A DNA stretch of 35,986 nucleotides from assembly GCA_902464375.1 (NCBI GenBank), contig CABQIM010000006.1, positions 1-35,986 of the forward strand. The letters are read 5' to 3'. Below the pieces are notes generated by a model that saw nothing but the letters and a program-made list of their open reading frames with translations, was not told the origin of the DNA and did not search any database. The DNA comes from an uncultured bacterium (GTDB lineage: Bacteria > Cyanobacteriota > Vampirovibrionia > Gastranaerophilales > Gastranaerophilaceae). The translations under genes and the position numbers were made by a program. Below are positions 1 to 8,006 of this stretch, one piece after another; position 1 is the first letter of the stretch, and each line of letters opens with the position of its first letter.

Positions 1-80
1 TTAAAGACAAAATTCCTCAGAAAATTGAAAGTGATTCAAAATCAATTTTATCTAAAATCATAGATAAGGAGCCGGCATGA
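1..80 (+). CDS. C-terminal end of an unknown phage gene (partial)
   Basis: An open frame runs from position 3 to a TGA at 78-80 and encodes about 25 Lys/Ser/Ile-rich residues ending in KEPA. Its stop overlaps the next start in an ATGA arrangement, and the Shine-Dalgarno sequence of the next gene lies inside it. This is the usual packing of this phage operon, so it is probably the tail end of an upstream late gene. Too little is visible to name it. Confidence 0.6.
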   Translation, partial: KDKIPQKIESDSKSILSKIIDKEPA

Positions 81-562
81 AGTTTTTAGATGATTTAGCA
101 CTCTCCGAATCAGGAGGAAATTACAAAGCTTTCAACAAATACGGTTATGCAGGTAAATATCAGATGGGCGAAATGGCTATGATTGATGCAGGATATTATA
201 TAAAAAGAGGAAATTTCAACAACGACTGGAGCGGAAAATTTACAGGAAAAGACAGAGTTTATTCTATTAAAGACTTTCTTAACAATCCGCAGGCACAAGA
301 AAATGCGCAATTAATTTTCAAGAAAAAACAATGGGGATATTTAAAAGCGATTGGGGCCGATAAATATTTAGGCAAAAAGATTAACGGATACATAATAACT
401 CAATCAGGGCTTCTTGCAGGAGCACACCTTAAAGGCGCTGGTAGTGTTATCAAATATTTAAAATCCAATGGAAAATATAATCCGGCAGACGCATTTGGAA
501 CATCTGTAGAAAGTTATATGAAGCGTTTTGCCGGTTATGACGTATCAGAGATTTGCACATAG
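77..562 (+). CDS. Phage muramidase/transglycosylase-like protein
   Basis: This 161-residue soluble protein has no signal peptide. Its N-terminus (residues 5-35) carries a SESGGNY stretch followed by GYAGKYQMGE. That arrangement resembles the catalytic Glu and the Gly-rich/YQ segment of lysozyme- and transglycosylase-fold enzymes, with Glu11 as the obvious catalytic candidate. Such proteins act as virion peptidoglycan hydrolases that open the wall during DNA entry, or as endolysins. AAGGAG lies 5 nt before the ATG and the start overlaps the previous stop. It directly precedes the adaptor and nozzle genes, so a virion-associated role is favoured over host lysis. The enzyme class is a motif-level inference. 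Confidence 0.6.
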   Translation: MKFLDDLALSESGGNYKAFNKYGYAGKYQMGEMAMIDAGYYIKRGNFNNDWSGKFTGKDRVYSIKDFLNNPQAQENAQLIFKKKQWGYLKAIGADKYLGKKINGYIITQSGLLAGAHLKGAGSVIKYLKSNGKYNPADAFGTSVESYMKRFAGYDVSEICT

Positions 563-571
563 GGAGTGATT

Positions 572-1225
572 ATGACTTTAACATTATTAGATTTATACAA
601 TTCTGCCGCAACGCAAGAATGGTCAATGTACGACAACGATGCAAATACGAGTGATGAATTAGAAAATTCACTTGTACTTGCAATCAACAAAGCCACGAGT
701 GAAATTTTGTACTCTCACCCATTTAGTTTTAGAGAAAAAACTCACTTAATTATTACAATCCCGAATATCAATGTTTATGATTTGCCAAAAGGACTTATTA
801 AAAAAAATAGTCTTGGGAGTTATTGTATTAAAATAAATTCGCAATCATTAAAGTTAGTGAATGATTTTATGGAAATAAAAACAGGAATTCCGGAGGAATT
901 TTTAATTAAAGGTGAAAAATTGTATCTTAATCCTATTCCGGAAGAAAAATATATAATCACTATTGATTATACAACTTTAGCAATCGGAGAAAACAAGAAT
1001 GGCGAAGAAATTTTTGCATTAAAAAAAGACTCTGATGTTTTGAATATTCCTGAACATTTAGAAGAACTTTTGAAAAATGCAATAATTGCAAGAACCATGT
1101 TGAATTCTATTGCATCTGAAACTGATGAGAATTATTCTGCTTACAAAAAACAATCAGAAACGGCTTACAGGTTATTAGTGAAATACGCTAAGGGGGTGGG
1201 GGTTGAAAAAGGGATAAAGATTTGA
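572..1225 (+). CDS. Head-tail adaptor / tail tubular protein A-like
   Basis: This protein of about 217 residues resembles the T7 gp11 / P22 gp4 adaptor style. It has an N-terminal helical part with many Asn and Glu, a YSHPFSFRE segment near residue 47, a beta segment around the NPIPEEKYIITIDY stretch, and a C-terminal helical part after IPEHLEELLKNAI. Adaptors of this family form a ring between portal and tail nozzle. I chose ATG 572 because AGGGAG lies 5 nt upstream; a GTG at 566 overlaps that site. A large beta-rich gene in nozzle position follows, as in podoviruses, though a 740-nt insertion separates them here. Similarity is judged by eye and the family is highly divergent. Confidence 0.6.
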   Translation: MTLTLLDLYNSAATQEWSMYDNDANTSDELENSLVLAINKATSEILYSHPFSFREKTHLIITIPNINVYDLPKGLIKKNSLGSYCIKINSQSLKLVNDFMEIKTGIPEEFLIKGEKLYLNPIPEEKYIITIDYTTLAIGENKNGEEIFALKKDSDVLNIPEHLEELLKNAIIARTMLNSIASETDENYSAYKKQSETAYRLLVKYAKGVGVEKGIKI

Positions 1226-1232
1226 AATTTTG

Positions 1233-1260
1233 CATAAAAAAAAGCCCCAGAATGGGGCTT
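1233..1260 (-). terminator. Rho-independent terminator for leftward transcription
   Basis: A 7-bp stem (AAGCCCC, loop AGAAT, GGGGCTT) at 1242-1260 is followed on the minus strand by eight T residues. The T-tract side shows that it stops leftward transcripts, such as that of the gene at 1516-1803. The plus-strand side lacks a T tract, so rightward stopping of the phage operon would be weak. Confidence 0.8.
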
Positions 1261-1341
1261 AAAACTTAATATAAGATGTAAGATTATATAAGAGAGTGTG
1301 TTGTTTTAGTTTAGAAGTTGAGGAGTTTAGAAGGAATTTTA

Positions 1342-1515
1342 CCCCTCACCCGAAAATCTAAGTTTCGCAAAGCTCAACTTGATTTTCTACCCTCTCCCGC
1401 AAGGGGCGAGGGTACGCGCCAAACTGGTAGGTGTGCCTATGAGGCGGAGCTTGTAAACTCTATTCTGTCTTGTAGTGTTTTCAAGGAGCCGACCAAATGT
1501 CTACGTGCGTAGCAC
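1342..1515 (-). repeat. Composite intergenic repeat, copy 1
   Basis: Three parts are visible. CCCTCACCCG at 1342-1352 is followed by a hairpin core with GAAAATC and GATTTTC arms, then a CCCTCTCCC/GGGCGAGGG hairpin at 1390-1412. A block with GAGGCGGAGCTTGTA at 1441-1455 and GCCGAC near 1489 follows. The near-palindrome CTACGTGCGTAGCAC ends it at 1501-1515, touching the stop codon of the gene at 1516-1803. The last two parts recur at 19366-19442 and 19533-19608. Read with that gene, the element lies immediately downstream of its stop. Confidence 0.8.
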
Positions 1516-1803
1516 TTAGGCGATGAAGTTGTTACCAAATCTATTAGCACCGTAGAAGAAAGATTCTCTCATAACTTGTTGTAAGTTTCTTTTTCTAACG
1601 ATTTTGTTACCGATTTTTGTGTTAGCGATATCTTCAACAGATTTTTGGTAGCAAGAGCTAACTAGAGAGTGAAGATATTTAGTAACTGAAGTTTCTTCGT
1701 TTGCTTCTTCTGGAGCAACTGTTTCTACTGCTTCAAATTCGTTGAAGAAGTTATCGATTGATTTGATTTCTTCGTTTGAAATTGTTTCTGTAGTGAATAA
1801 CAT
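1516..1803 (-). CDS. Small highly codon-biased protein inserted in the phage operon
   Basis: I do not recognise this 95-residue soluble protein. Residues 1-40 are acidic (many Glu, two Thr/Ser-rich stretches). Residues 41-95 are more basic and end in RESFFYGANRFGNNFIA, which suggests an acidic tail joined to a small folded or nucleic-acid-binding part. Codon choice is strikingly C-ending for this AT-rich window (Asn AAC 9 of 10, Ile ATC 6 of 7, Phe TTC 6 of 8), the usual mark of very high expression. It is antisense to the phage genes around it. It has its own terminator at 1233-1260 and a composite repeat abutting its stop. AGAGG lies upstream of the ATG, with AT-rich candidate promoter DNA at about 1820-1870. 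It may be a host gene, a phage moron or cargo; function unknown. Confidence 0.75.
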   Translation of the reverse strand: MLFTTETISNEEIKSIDNFFNEFEAVETVAPEEANEETSVTKYLHSLVSSCYQKSVEDIANTKIGNKIVRKRNLQQVMRESFFYGANRFGNNFIA

Positions 1804-1965
1804 TTGCTCTTGCCTCTCTTAATTATCTCTTATGTATATATAAAGTATTTAACTTTTTAAAAATTGCCTTTTTTGCTCTCAATTGTGAAGTTTTGTAACA
1901 TTGAGTTTTAAAATCGGCTTTTTTTGAAACAAAAAGTAATAAAAAAATTATGAAAGGAATATGTA

Positions 1966-3510
1966 ATGCAAAAAACAACGTTAATTTGCAACAATTTTTC
2001 CGGTATAAACAGGAGTAATTCAACATTTTCATCCGGAGTAATAACAGCAGAGAATATGCAAAATGTTGAATTATTTGCGACAGAAGTAAATGCTGGAGTC
2101 GGAATTCGGACATCAAAGGGGAATATTAGCGTTTGCGAATGTATTCCAAAAGATGAAATTATTATTAATATATTTGATAGTGTGCAGAAGGGAAATAATT
2201 ATTTTTTTGTTCACACAGAAAACAAAAGTGAAGGAAAAATTTATTTATTTAATCCCGAAAGTAAAACCCTTACACTAAAATATTCAGGACTAAGTATAAC
2301 TTCAAAATCTTGTGGGTGCGATGTTTCACAAGGTTGGGCTGATTTATGGGTGTTTTCTAATTCGGAAGAAATGTTGAGCATTGAATTAGAAAACTGTAAT
2401 AGCGATGGTGAATTAGATGAAGTTAAGCTTATGGAGCTTAAAGACTCTGATGGTCGAGTAATAAAAGGAATGGGACTTGTTGTTTTCGCAGGGCGCTTGT
2501 GGGTATTTGATGGACAAGTATTGTGGTATTCCATGCAAGAAAATATTTACGACTTTGCTACATCTGATGCTAGTATTACAACATCTGCGGGATATATAGA
2601 ATTTGTAAAAAACATTACTGCTATTTATCCGTATCTTGGTACATTAGCAGTTTTTCATTCTACTTCTTCTTGTTTGATAGCTAGAGATGAAGATGATTAT
2701 TCTTTCTACAAAACAATGGAGTTCCCAGGAGGATGCGCTTCTTATAATTCATTGGTTTTTCACGGAACAGAATTGTATTTCTATGACGATTCAAAAAAAG
2801 GGATTTTTTGTTTTAAACAAGTAGTAAACGGAAATCAAACATTAGGCGAAAATATAGCGTTGGATATTCAAGATGAATTATTTGAAATCCCAAGTGGAAA
2901 AATCGGAGAAATAAAAACATTATCTATTGTAACTGCCGACAGGAATGAAGTTTGGTTTTTGCGTCCGGATAAAGAGGAAGACTATAGTCTTGTTTTAATT
3001 TATGACTATTTGAGAAAAAGTTGGGTAAAGAGAAAATGCCAAAAAATTAATTGTTTTGCAACTGTAAATGGGATTTTATATTCTGCCGGTAAAAAAATTT
3101 ATGAAGAATATCAATCAAGCACATTTGATAATGAATTTATTGAATCTTTTTATAAATGTACGCCATTGAATTTTGGACGAGAAAATTATATCAAAATACT
3201 ATCTTTCCCTCCGAAAGTAACACTGGATTTACACTACAGTAATAATTTTTATCTTGAATATATCAAAAACTACAATTCTACAACTTCAAAAACCAGAAGA
3301 GTTCATGCCAAAACATTAAAAAACTGTTTGTATTTCGATATCGGACATTGGGATACAAATTATTTTGCAATAAAAAATATTAATGCTGCAACGAAACTAC
3401 CAACTTCTTATTTCAAAACTCTTCAAATAAAATTTTTCACCCTAAATGACGGTGATGATTTTTGCATAAGAAATATTGAGTTTTGCAAAATCAAAATAAA
3501 AACAATATAA
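1966..3510 (+). CDS. Tail nozzle / tail tubular protein B-like
   Basis: This 514-residue protein is predicted to be mostly beta strand with repeated short aromatic strands. Its N-terminus has an NNFSGINRSNSTFSSGVIT segment followed by MQNVELF, like the 'arm' start of tail-nozzle proteins that list genome-end ligands. The middle (about 190-320) has propeller-like motifs such as GTLAVFHSTSSCLI and FPGGCASYNSLVF. Such proteins extend the adaptor ring as the nozzle of short-tailed phages. An AAAGGAA site precedes the ATG. Because the insertion upstream separates it from its old operon, a local promoter is needed; TTGAAA near 1925 with an AT-rich -10 region is a weak candidate. The role rests on size, fold pattern and position. 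Confidence 0.55.
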   Translation: MQKTTLICNNFSGINRSNSTFSSGVITAENMQNVELFATEVNAGVGIRTSKGNISVCECIPKDEIIINIFDSVQKGNNYFFVHTENKSEGKIYLFNPESKTLTLKYSGLSITSKSCGCDVSQGWADLWVFSNSEEMLSIELENCNSDGELDEVKLMELKDSDGRVIKGMGLVVFAGRLWVFDGQVLWYSMQENIYDFATSDASITTSAGYIEFVKNITAIYPYLGTLAVFHSTSSCLIARDEDDYSFYKTMEFPGGCASYNSLVFHGTELYFYDDSKKGIFCFKQVVNGNQTLGENIALDIQDELFEIPSGKIGEIKTLSIVTADRNEVWFLRPDKEEDYSLVLIYDYLRKSWVKRKCQKINCFATVNGILYSAGKKIYEEYQSSTFDNEFIESFYKCTPLNFGRENYIKILSFPPKVTLDLHYSNNFYLEYIKNYNSTTSKTRRVHAKTLKNCLYFDIGHWDTNYFAIKNINAATKLPTSYFKTLQIKFFTLNDGDDFCIRNIEFCKIKIKTI

Positions 3511-3525
3511 CAGAAAGGAAATAAA

Positions 3526-4146
3526 ATGGGAAAACAATCTCAAACGACAACTAGGGTTTATGGAAATACAACTACTTCAAACCCGTATGCGACTGCTTCA
3601 ACAAATAATTCCGGCACAACCAGTGCTTTCGCTCCAGGAAGCGCATTGGAAACAATTTATAACACTGTTAACAAAAATATGGACTCGTTATTAAATGATT
3701 ATTTGAATCCGAACTTAAATTCAACAACAAATCAGGCGAAATTGAATTCTTTTGTGAATACTCTCAATAATACTACTGCTGCAAATTTGGAAAACAACAT
3801 TATTAATCCACTTTCGAACAGAAATATGGTACGTTCTTCTCAAGCAACTGATTTATATAAAAATCTTGCAACATCTAACACCAATGCAACAGCCGACTTT
3901 GTAAATGATTTATTATCATCTTCTCAAGAAAATTCTGCCAAAATAATTAGTAACCTTTTATCTGCTTATATGAAAGGCTATGATGTAATTTCAGATATGC
4001 AAAAACAATCATTAAATACCAGCAAGGGTAACGCAACAACATCAACTAAGGTAGGAGATTCAGGAAGTTCTTCTATTGCAAACGCAGGAAATGTTGTTGA
4101 TATTATCAGCAAGGTAATTAGTCTGTTCGGAAATAAAAGCTTGTAG
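3526..4146 (+). CDS. Ser/Thr/Asn-rich phage virion protein, possibly ejected
   Basis: This 206-residue protein is extremely rich in Asn, Thr and Ser and poor in charge. Its first 45 residues are low-complexity and probably disordered (TTTSNPYATAS style). The rest is predicted amphipathic helix, for example around residues 95-165, ending in a short hydrophobic helix VVDIISKVISLFG. This composition matches small internal or ejection proteins of short-tailed phages better than enzymes, but no family is recognised. The SD is AAAGGAA, and it sits 15 nt after the nozzle gene and 7 nt before the membrane protein gene. Confidence 0.5.
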   Translation: MGKQSQTTTRVYGNTTTSNPYATASTNNSGTTSAFAPGSALETIYNTVNKNMDSLLNDYLNPNLNSTTNQAKLNSFVNTLNNTTAANLENNIINPLSNRNMVRSSQATDLYKNLATSNTNATADFVNDLLSSSQENSAKIISNLLSAYMKGYDVISDMQKQSLNTSKGNATTSTKVGDSGSSSIANAGNVVDIISKVISLFGNKSL

Positions 4147-4153
4147 GTGGATT

Positions 4154-4414
4154 ATGAATAAAGACTTAATTTATAAATATGCGCCGGCGATACTTATGTT
4201 TATTGCAATAATTTTGCAATATAACCTTTTCGTAACTCCGGAAAAATTGGAGCATACACATCGAGAAATTTTGTCAGAAGTAGCACAAGTGTATATTACA
4301 AAATCCGAATTTGGAAATATGAAAGAACAAATTGTTGATATAAATCAAAAACTGGATAAAATTTATGACACGTTAATAAATGAAAGGAGGAAAGATGGCA
4401 TTAACAACAATTAA
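4154..4414 (+). CDS. Single-pass membrane protein with coiled coil (holin/hemolysin-like)
   Basis: This 86-residue protein has one transmembrane helix at about residues 8-26 (APAILMFIAIILQYNLFV). An amphipathic helix follows, with heptad-like hydrophobics to the end, around MKEQIVDINQKLDKIYDTL. The layout resembles XhlA-like or small accessory lysis proteins of phages, but it could also be a tail-tip membrane anchor. The SD is TAGGTGG, 3 nt before the ATG. Its 3' end overlaps the next start by 20 nt, so the two are probably translationally coupled. Function is inferred from topology only. Confidence 0.5.
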   Translation: MNKDLIYKYAPAILMFIAIILQYNLFVTPEKLEHTHREILSEVAQVYITKSEFGNMKEQIVDINQKLDKIYDTLINERRKDGINNN

Positions 4415-4925
4415 ATATGGTGAATTAGCTTCTTCCGAAATTATGAATAACAACTTTAAATATCTGGATGATAAAATAAGTAACCTTAATGAAACAGTTA
4501 CTTCAAATAAAGCCGGCATGAATTCTAATATTGCCAGCATAAACTCTACAATAACAACTATTAACGAAAATATGACACAAAACGTGAAAAATCTTGAAGA
4601 GTCTATTAATAAAACAAAATCATTTTTTTCAGAAAGCGGGCTTTTTGTAACAACATATATAAATGGTGTTTCTTGGTATAAAGAATATTTTTCTGATTCA
4701 GAGAAAAAAACAAGAGTTTGGTTAGAACAAGGTGGAGTTTTAAATTCCAGAGGCAGCACGGCATTCTTAAAAAAATTTACAACCACAAATTATACTTTAT
4801 TATTGGGAACACATTGTACATACTACGAAGGCGGCGGTATTTCAGGGAAAAGTACAAGTGGCTTTTCACATCATAATGGTAAAGGTTGGTCATATGATGT
4901 TGAATGGTATGCGTGTGGAAATTAG
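4395..4925 (+). CDS. Short tail fibre protein with C-terminal receptor-type domain
   Basis: This 176-residue protein starts at ATG 4395 (AAAGGAGG 4 nt upstream; an earlier in-frame ATG at 4380 lies before the SD). Residues 1-25 (ALTTIKYGELASSEIMNNNF) form a probable attachment segment. Residues 25-80 form a parallel coiled coil with regular I/N/L spacing. From about residue 88 (TYINGVSWY) comes a domain with a W-x-E-Q-G-G signature. The same domain ends the large fibre gene at 5305-7083, and it resembles gp53-like fibre C-termini by its [W/Q]-G-G core. It probably forms trimers that bind the cell surface. Confidence 0.65.
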   Translation: MALTTIKYGELASSEIMNNNFKYLDDKISNLNETVTSNKAGMNSNIASINSTITTINENMTQNVKNLEESINKTKSFFSESGLFVTTYINGVSWYKEYFSDSEKKTRVWLEQGGVLNSRGSTAFLKKFTTTNYTLLLGTHCTYYEGGGISGKSTSGFSHHNGKGWSYDVEWYACGN

Positions 4926-4933
4926 GAGGTTTT

Positions 4934-5302
4934 ATGGCTTTTACAATTGATAACAAAGGTAATTTTACAATGATTCAAGGTGATAGTGGGAGTCTTGTTA
5001 TTACCGGATTAAATATTTTAGAAAATTACAAAGTTTTCTTTGCTATTCAAGATAGAATGCGTAAACCTGTAGGAAAAGAGCTTGTTGTAAATAGTAATAA
5101 ATCGGATTCCGTTATTTTTGAATTAACAGGAGAATATACTGATTTAATGACTGTTCCAAAAAATGAAGCTTTTGCTGTTTATTATTATGGAATTAAAGTA
5201 TGTACTGATAATGGTTTAGAAGATACCTTATTGCTGGGCGAAAGTTCTATTGGAGAATTGAATACTATTACAGTATTTCCTAAGAAAGTTGAGGGGATTT
5301 AG
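4934..5302 (+). CDS. Fibre-associated phage protein, BppU N-terminus-like
   Basis: This 122-residue beta-rich protein begins with IDNKGNFTMIQGDSGSL, followed by alternating strands and an EAFAVYYYGIKV stretch. It ends in TITVFPKKVEG. The pattern (D-x-x-x-T-M-x-x-G-D at the start, a Y-Y-G-I-K strand, T-V-x-P-K near the end) is like the small beta-sandwich that anchors fibres in many phages, as in BppU-type N-terminal domains. ATG 4934 is chosen because TAGGAGG lies 6 nt upstream; the longer frame from 4904 would start inside the previous gene. It sits between two fibre genes, so a baseplate or fibre connector role is likely. Confidence 0.5.
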   Translation: MAFTIDNKGNFTMIQGDSGSLVITGLNILENYKVFFAIQDRMRKPVGKELVVNSNKSDSVIFELTGEYTDLMTVPKNEAFAVYYYGIKVCTDNGLEDTLLLGESSIGELNTITVFPKKVEGI

Positions 5303-5304
5303 TT

Positions 5305-7083
5305 ATGAAAGTTAATGTAAGTGTAACATCTGCAGGAAATAAAAGTAACGCTGTAGTCCAATATCCTCAAACGTATTATGATAATATGGCTAAGCTTTGG
5401 GCTATTTCTTCGGAAATTATAAATGGTGAGGATTATTCTGCGAAACACTATGCAGAAGAAAGCAAAAAACAAATAGAGATTGCTACTGAAAAAGCAAATT
5501 TTGTGGCAGAACAAGCTACAATTGCCACAAATAAAGTAAATGAAGTAATCGATAGTGGCAATGAAGCTTTAAGCAATATTTCAGCGCAAGAAATTACCAG
5601 TAAAAATGCTGTAAATGCAGAAGGTAATACGCAAGTCGCAAGTGTGCAAAGTGAAGGTTTAATACAAATTAATAATGTAAAAAATCAAGGTTTAACCTCT
5701 ATTAATTCTGTAAAAACTACAGGAACAGCACAAATTGATATGGTTAAAAAAGAAGGAACTAACCAAATTAATTTGACAAAAGCGCAAGTAGAAATTGCCA
5801 CAGAGCAAGCAGAAATTAGTACAAATAAAGCAAATGAAGCCAAAAAAAGTGCAGAAACTGCAGCTGCAAGTGAAATTAATGCAAAAACAAGTGAAAATAA
5901 TACTCTAGTGTATAAAAATTCTGCCATTAATAGTGCTCAAACAGCAATTGAAAAAGCCAAAATTGCGGAAAGTCAAGCAGTATTAGCAACTGAACAGGCT
6001 AAAAATGCATATACAAGTGCCGCTAATGCTAAAGAATATGCAAATTCTGCGAGTAATAGTGCTGAAAACGCAAAACAAAGTCAGGTTGCTTGTGAAAGTA
6101 TTTTAAATAAGCTCGGAACTGCTATAAAAATTAAAGGACGTGTAAATTCTTTAAATAATTTGCCTATGTCAGGAAATTTAGATGGAGATGCCTATCTTGT
6201 CGGTGAGGATGGTTTAGATGCATACCCTGAATATTATTGGTATCTAAATCATTGGGAATTTTTAGGAACTTCCGGAGGTGGAGGTACTTGGGGAACAATT
6301 ACCGGCGATATTTCAGCTCAAGAAGATTTGGCTACTGCGTTAAATAATAAACAAAATACTATTGTCGATTTAGCAACAATAAGAACCGGTGCAGCTAAAG
6401 GTGCTACAGCGGTACAACCGACTAGTCTGGCAAAAGTAGCAACAACCGGAAGTTATAACGATTTGAGTAATAAACCAACAATTCCTACTGTTAATAATGG
6501 TATGTTAACAATACAGAAAAACGGTGTAAATGTTAAAACTTTTACGGCCAATCAATCTGCAAGTGTTACAGCAAATATAGTTGTACCTACAAAAATATCT
6601 GAATTGACTAATGATAGTAACTATATTACAAGTAGTGCGAGCATTACAGGTAATGCCGCAACAGCAACTAAAGCTACACAGGATGCATCCGGACGTGTTT
6701 TTACTACTACATATGCAACTAAAACTGAAGCTAAATATACTGCAGGAACAGGTATAACTATAACAAATAATGTTATTTCAACTAGCAAACCGGCAAATAT
6801 TCATTTTGTTACAGAAACATACATAAATGGTACCAGCTGGTATCGTTTATATGATGATAATTGGTGTGAACAAGGAGGATATGCTGCAGATAATTCTAGT
6901 GTTATATTTTTAAAACCCTATACTAACAACAGCTATACTTTAATTGGTTCTGGTGTTACTGGTTCTGCAAACGGTCCTCAGTATCGACAAATAATGCCGA
7001 ACTCAAAGAGCGCAACAGGATTTAGCAGTACTGTTGCAGGGGGTGTTGGTGTCTGGTGGCAAGCAAGTGGATATATAAAATAG
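5305..7083 (+). CDS. Large tail fibre protein
   Basis: This 592-residue protein has a short globular start (about 1-45). A long Ala/Gln/Lys/Glu-rich coiled-coil shaft follows (about 50-260), with repeated A-x-x-A-x-x-A units such as EIATEQAEISTNKANEAKKS. Next comes a Gly-rich joint (TSGGGGTWG near 330) and fibre repeats of the S-Y-N-D-L-S-N-K-P type and a T-N-D-S-N-Y-I-T type (about 390-450). The C-terminal domain (about 500-592), with TYINGTSWY and CEQGGY, matches the end of the 4395-4925 gene. Such fibres decide host range. It starts 2 nt after the upstream stop with GAGGGG upstream. Confidence 0.85.
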   Translation: MKVNVSVTSAGNKSNAVVQYPQTYYDNMAKLWAISSEIINGEDYSAKHYAEESKKQIEIATEKANFVAEQATIATNKVNEVIDSGNEALSNISAQEITSKNAVNAEGNTQVASVQSEGLIQINNVKNQGLTSINSVKTTGTAQIDMVKKEGTNQINLTKAQVEIATEQAEISTNKANEAKKSAETAAASEINAKTSENNTLVYKNSAINSAQTAIEKAKIAESQAVLATEQAKNAYTSAANAKEYANSASNSAENAKQSQVACESILNKLGTAIKIKGRVNSLNNLPMSGNLDGDAYLVGEDGLDAYPEYYWYLNHWEFLGTSGGGGTWGTITGDISAQEDLATALNNKQNTIVDLATIRTGAAKGATAVQPTSLAKVATTGSYNDLSNKPTIPTVNNGMLTIQKNGVNVKTFTANQSASVTANIVVPTKISELTNDSNYITSSASITGNAATATKATQDASGRVFTTTYATKTEAKYTAGTGITITNNVISTSKPANIHFVTETYINGTSWYRLYDDNWCEQGGYAADNSSVIFLKPYTNNSYTLIGSGVTGSANGPQYRQIMPNSKSATGFSSTVAGGVGVWWQASGYIK

Positions 7084-7094
7084 AAAGGATTATT

Positions 7095-7547
7095 ATGTCA
7101 TATAGATTAGAAAAACCATATACAGAAAAACAAAAAGCAGATTTTATCGTTGAATATAATCATATACTCGGATTAAAAATTGAAGAAACCAGTGCCGGAT
7201 TATTTGCGCTTGAAGATAATGAATTAATGCTAAATGGAGAAATAATAACAAATCCGAATTATGAAAAAGAACTCTTAGAAAAAGAAAGTGAACGCATATC
7301 AAAATTAACTTGTACAAAACGCAATTTTGCATTAATGTTGCAAAAATTAGGAATTACTTATTCTCAATTAAAAGATTTAATTTCTAAAAATGAACAAGCT
7401 CTTTTAGAATGGGATTTGTGCGTAGAGTTGGAACGATCTAACCCTTTGCTTGATAAAATGGCTGCAGAATTAGATATCATGCCGGAAACTTTAGATAAAA
7501 TGTTCAAATACGCAAACGGCGAACTCGATTCATTCTGGGAGGATTAA
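7095..7547 (+). CDS. Phage protein after the fibre, possible fibre chaperone
   Basis: I do not recognise this 150-residue, mostly helical protein. Residues 1-60 contain YNHILGLKIEET and ALEDNELMLNGEIITNP, a segment that often follows fibre genes. The second half is helical (KLTCTKRNFALMLQKLGITYSQL), resembling a small helix-turn-helix-like bundle. The position right after the fibre makes a fibre-folding or assembly role plausible. ATG 7095 is chosen for the AAAGGATTATT spacing; the longer frame from 7056 overlaps the fibre gene. Confidence 0.55.
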   Translation: MSYRLEKPYTEKQKADFIVEYNHILGLKIEETSAGLFALEDNELMLNGEIITNPNYEKELLEKESERISKLTCTKRNFALMLQKLGITYSQLKDLISKNEQALLEWDLCVELERSNPLLDKMAAELDIMPETLDKMFKYANGELDSFWED

Positions 7548-7549
7548 TT

Positions 7550-8005
7550 ATGTTTGAATATTATTCTAACAACAGGGTCGGTATATTTTTTAGCGAGAAT
7601 CCACATATTAGCATAAGATACTACATTCCATCGATGACAGAAGATGAACGCAAATCAATTGAGAAATATCCTTTTATTAATAAAAAGAACCTGCAAGTCC
7701 GATTAGTGGATTATAAAAAAGACAAAACATACAATTTTCAAATTCCAAAAGGATATTGTTACGACGGGGCTTCAATTCCCCGTCTTTTTTGGCGAATAAT
7801 AGGTTCTAAAACTGACAATCGTTTTTTAATTCCTGCACTAATACATGATATTTTATGCGAAAACCACTCTTTCATTGAAAATGACAGAAAATTTTCGACA
7901 GAAGTATTCAATGCACTTCTTGAAGCAAGCGAAGTTAATGTTTTTAAAAGGTTTTTAATGAAAAATTCTGTTGATTATTTTCAAAGAACACAAAAATGGA
8001 GATAA
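7550..8005 (+). CDS. DUF1353 family phage protein
   Basis: This 151-residue protein has the DUF1353 hallmarks: FQIPKGYCYDGASIPR followed by FWRIIG, then FLIPALIHDILCEN, at about residues 62-105. The conserved Asp, Arg and His-Asp pairs suggest a metal- or wall-related activity. The family is common in phage late operons near lysis or tail genes and its function is not settled. GGGAGG lies 7 nt before the ATG. The gene ends 1 nt before the terminase start, whose SD (GGAG) lies in its last codons, so the two are coupled. Confidence 0.8.
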   Translation: MFEYYSNNRVGIFFSENPHISIRYYIPSMTEDERKSIEKYPFINKKNLQVRLVDYKKDKTYNFQIPKGYCYDGASIPRLFWRIIGSKTDNRFLIPALIHDILCENHSFIENDRKFSTEVFNALLEASEVNVFKRFLMKNSVDYFQRTQKWR

Positions 8006-8006
8006 A

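Noticed and set aside
572..1225. Recoded stop codons in the phage genes
   Set aside because: The gene ends normally in TGA, others in TAG and TAA, and no in-frame stop interrupts any recognised motif, so standard code suffices.
1318..1512. 64-codon open frame on the plus strand
   Set aside because: It lies entirely inside the composite hairpin repeat, has no ribosome site, and similar repeat DNA elsewhere has stops.
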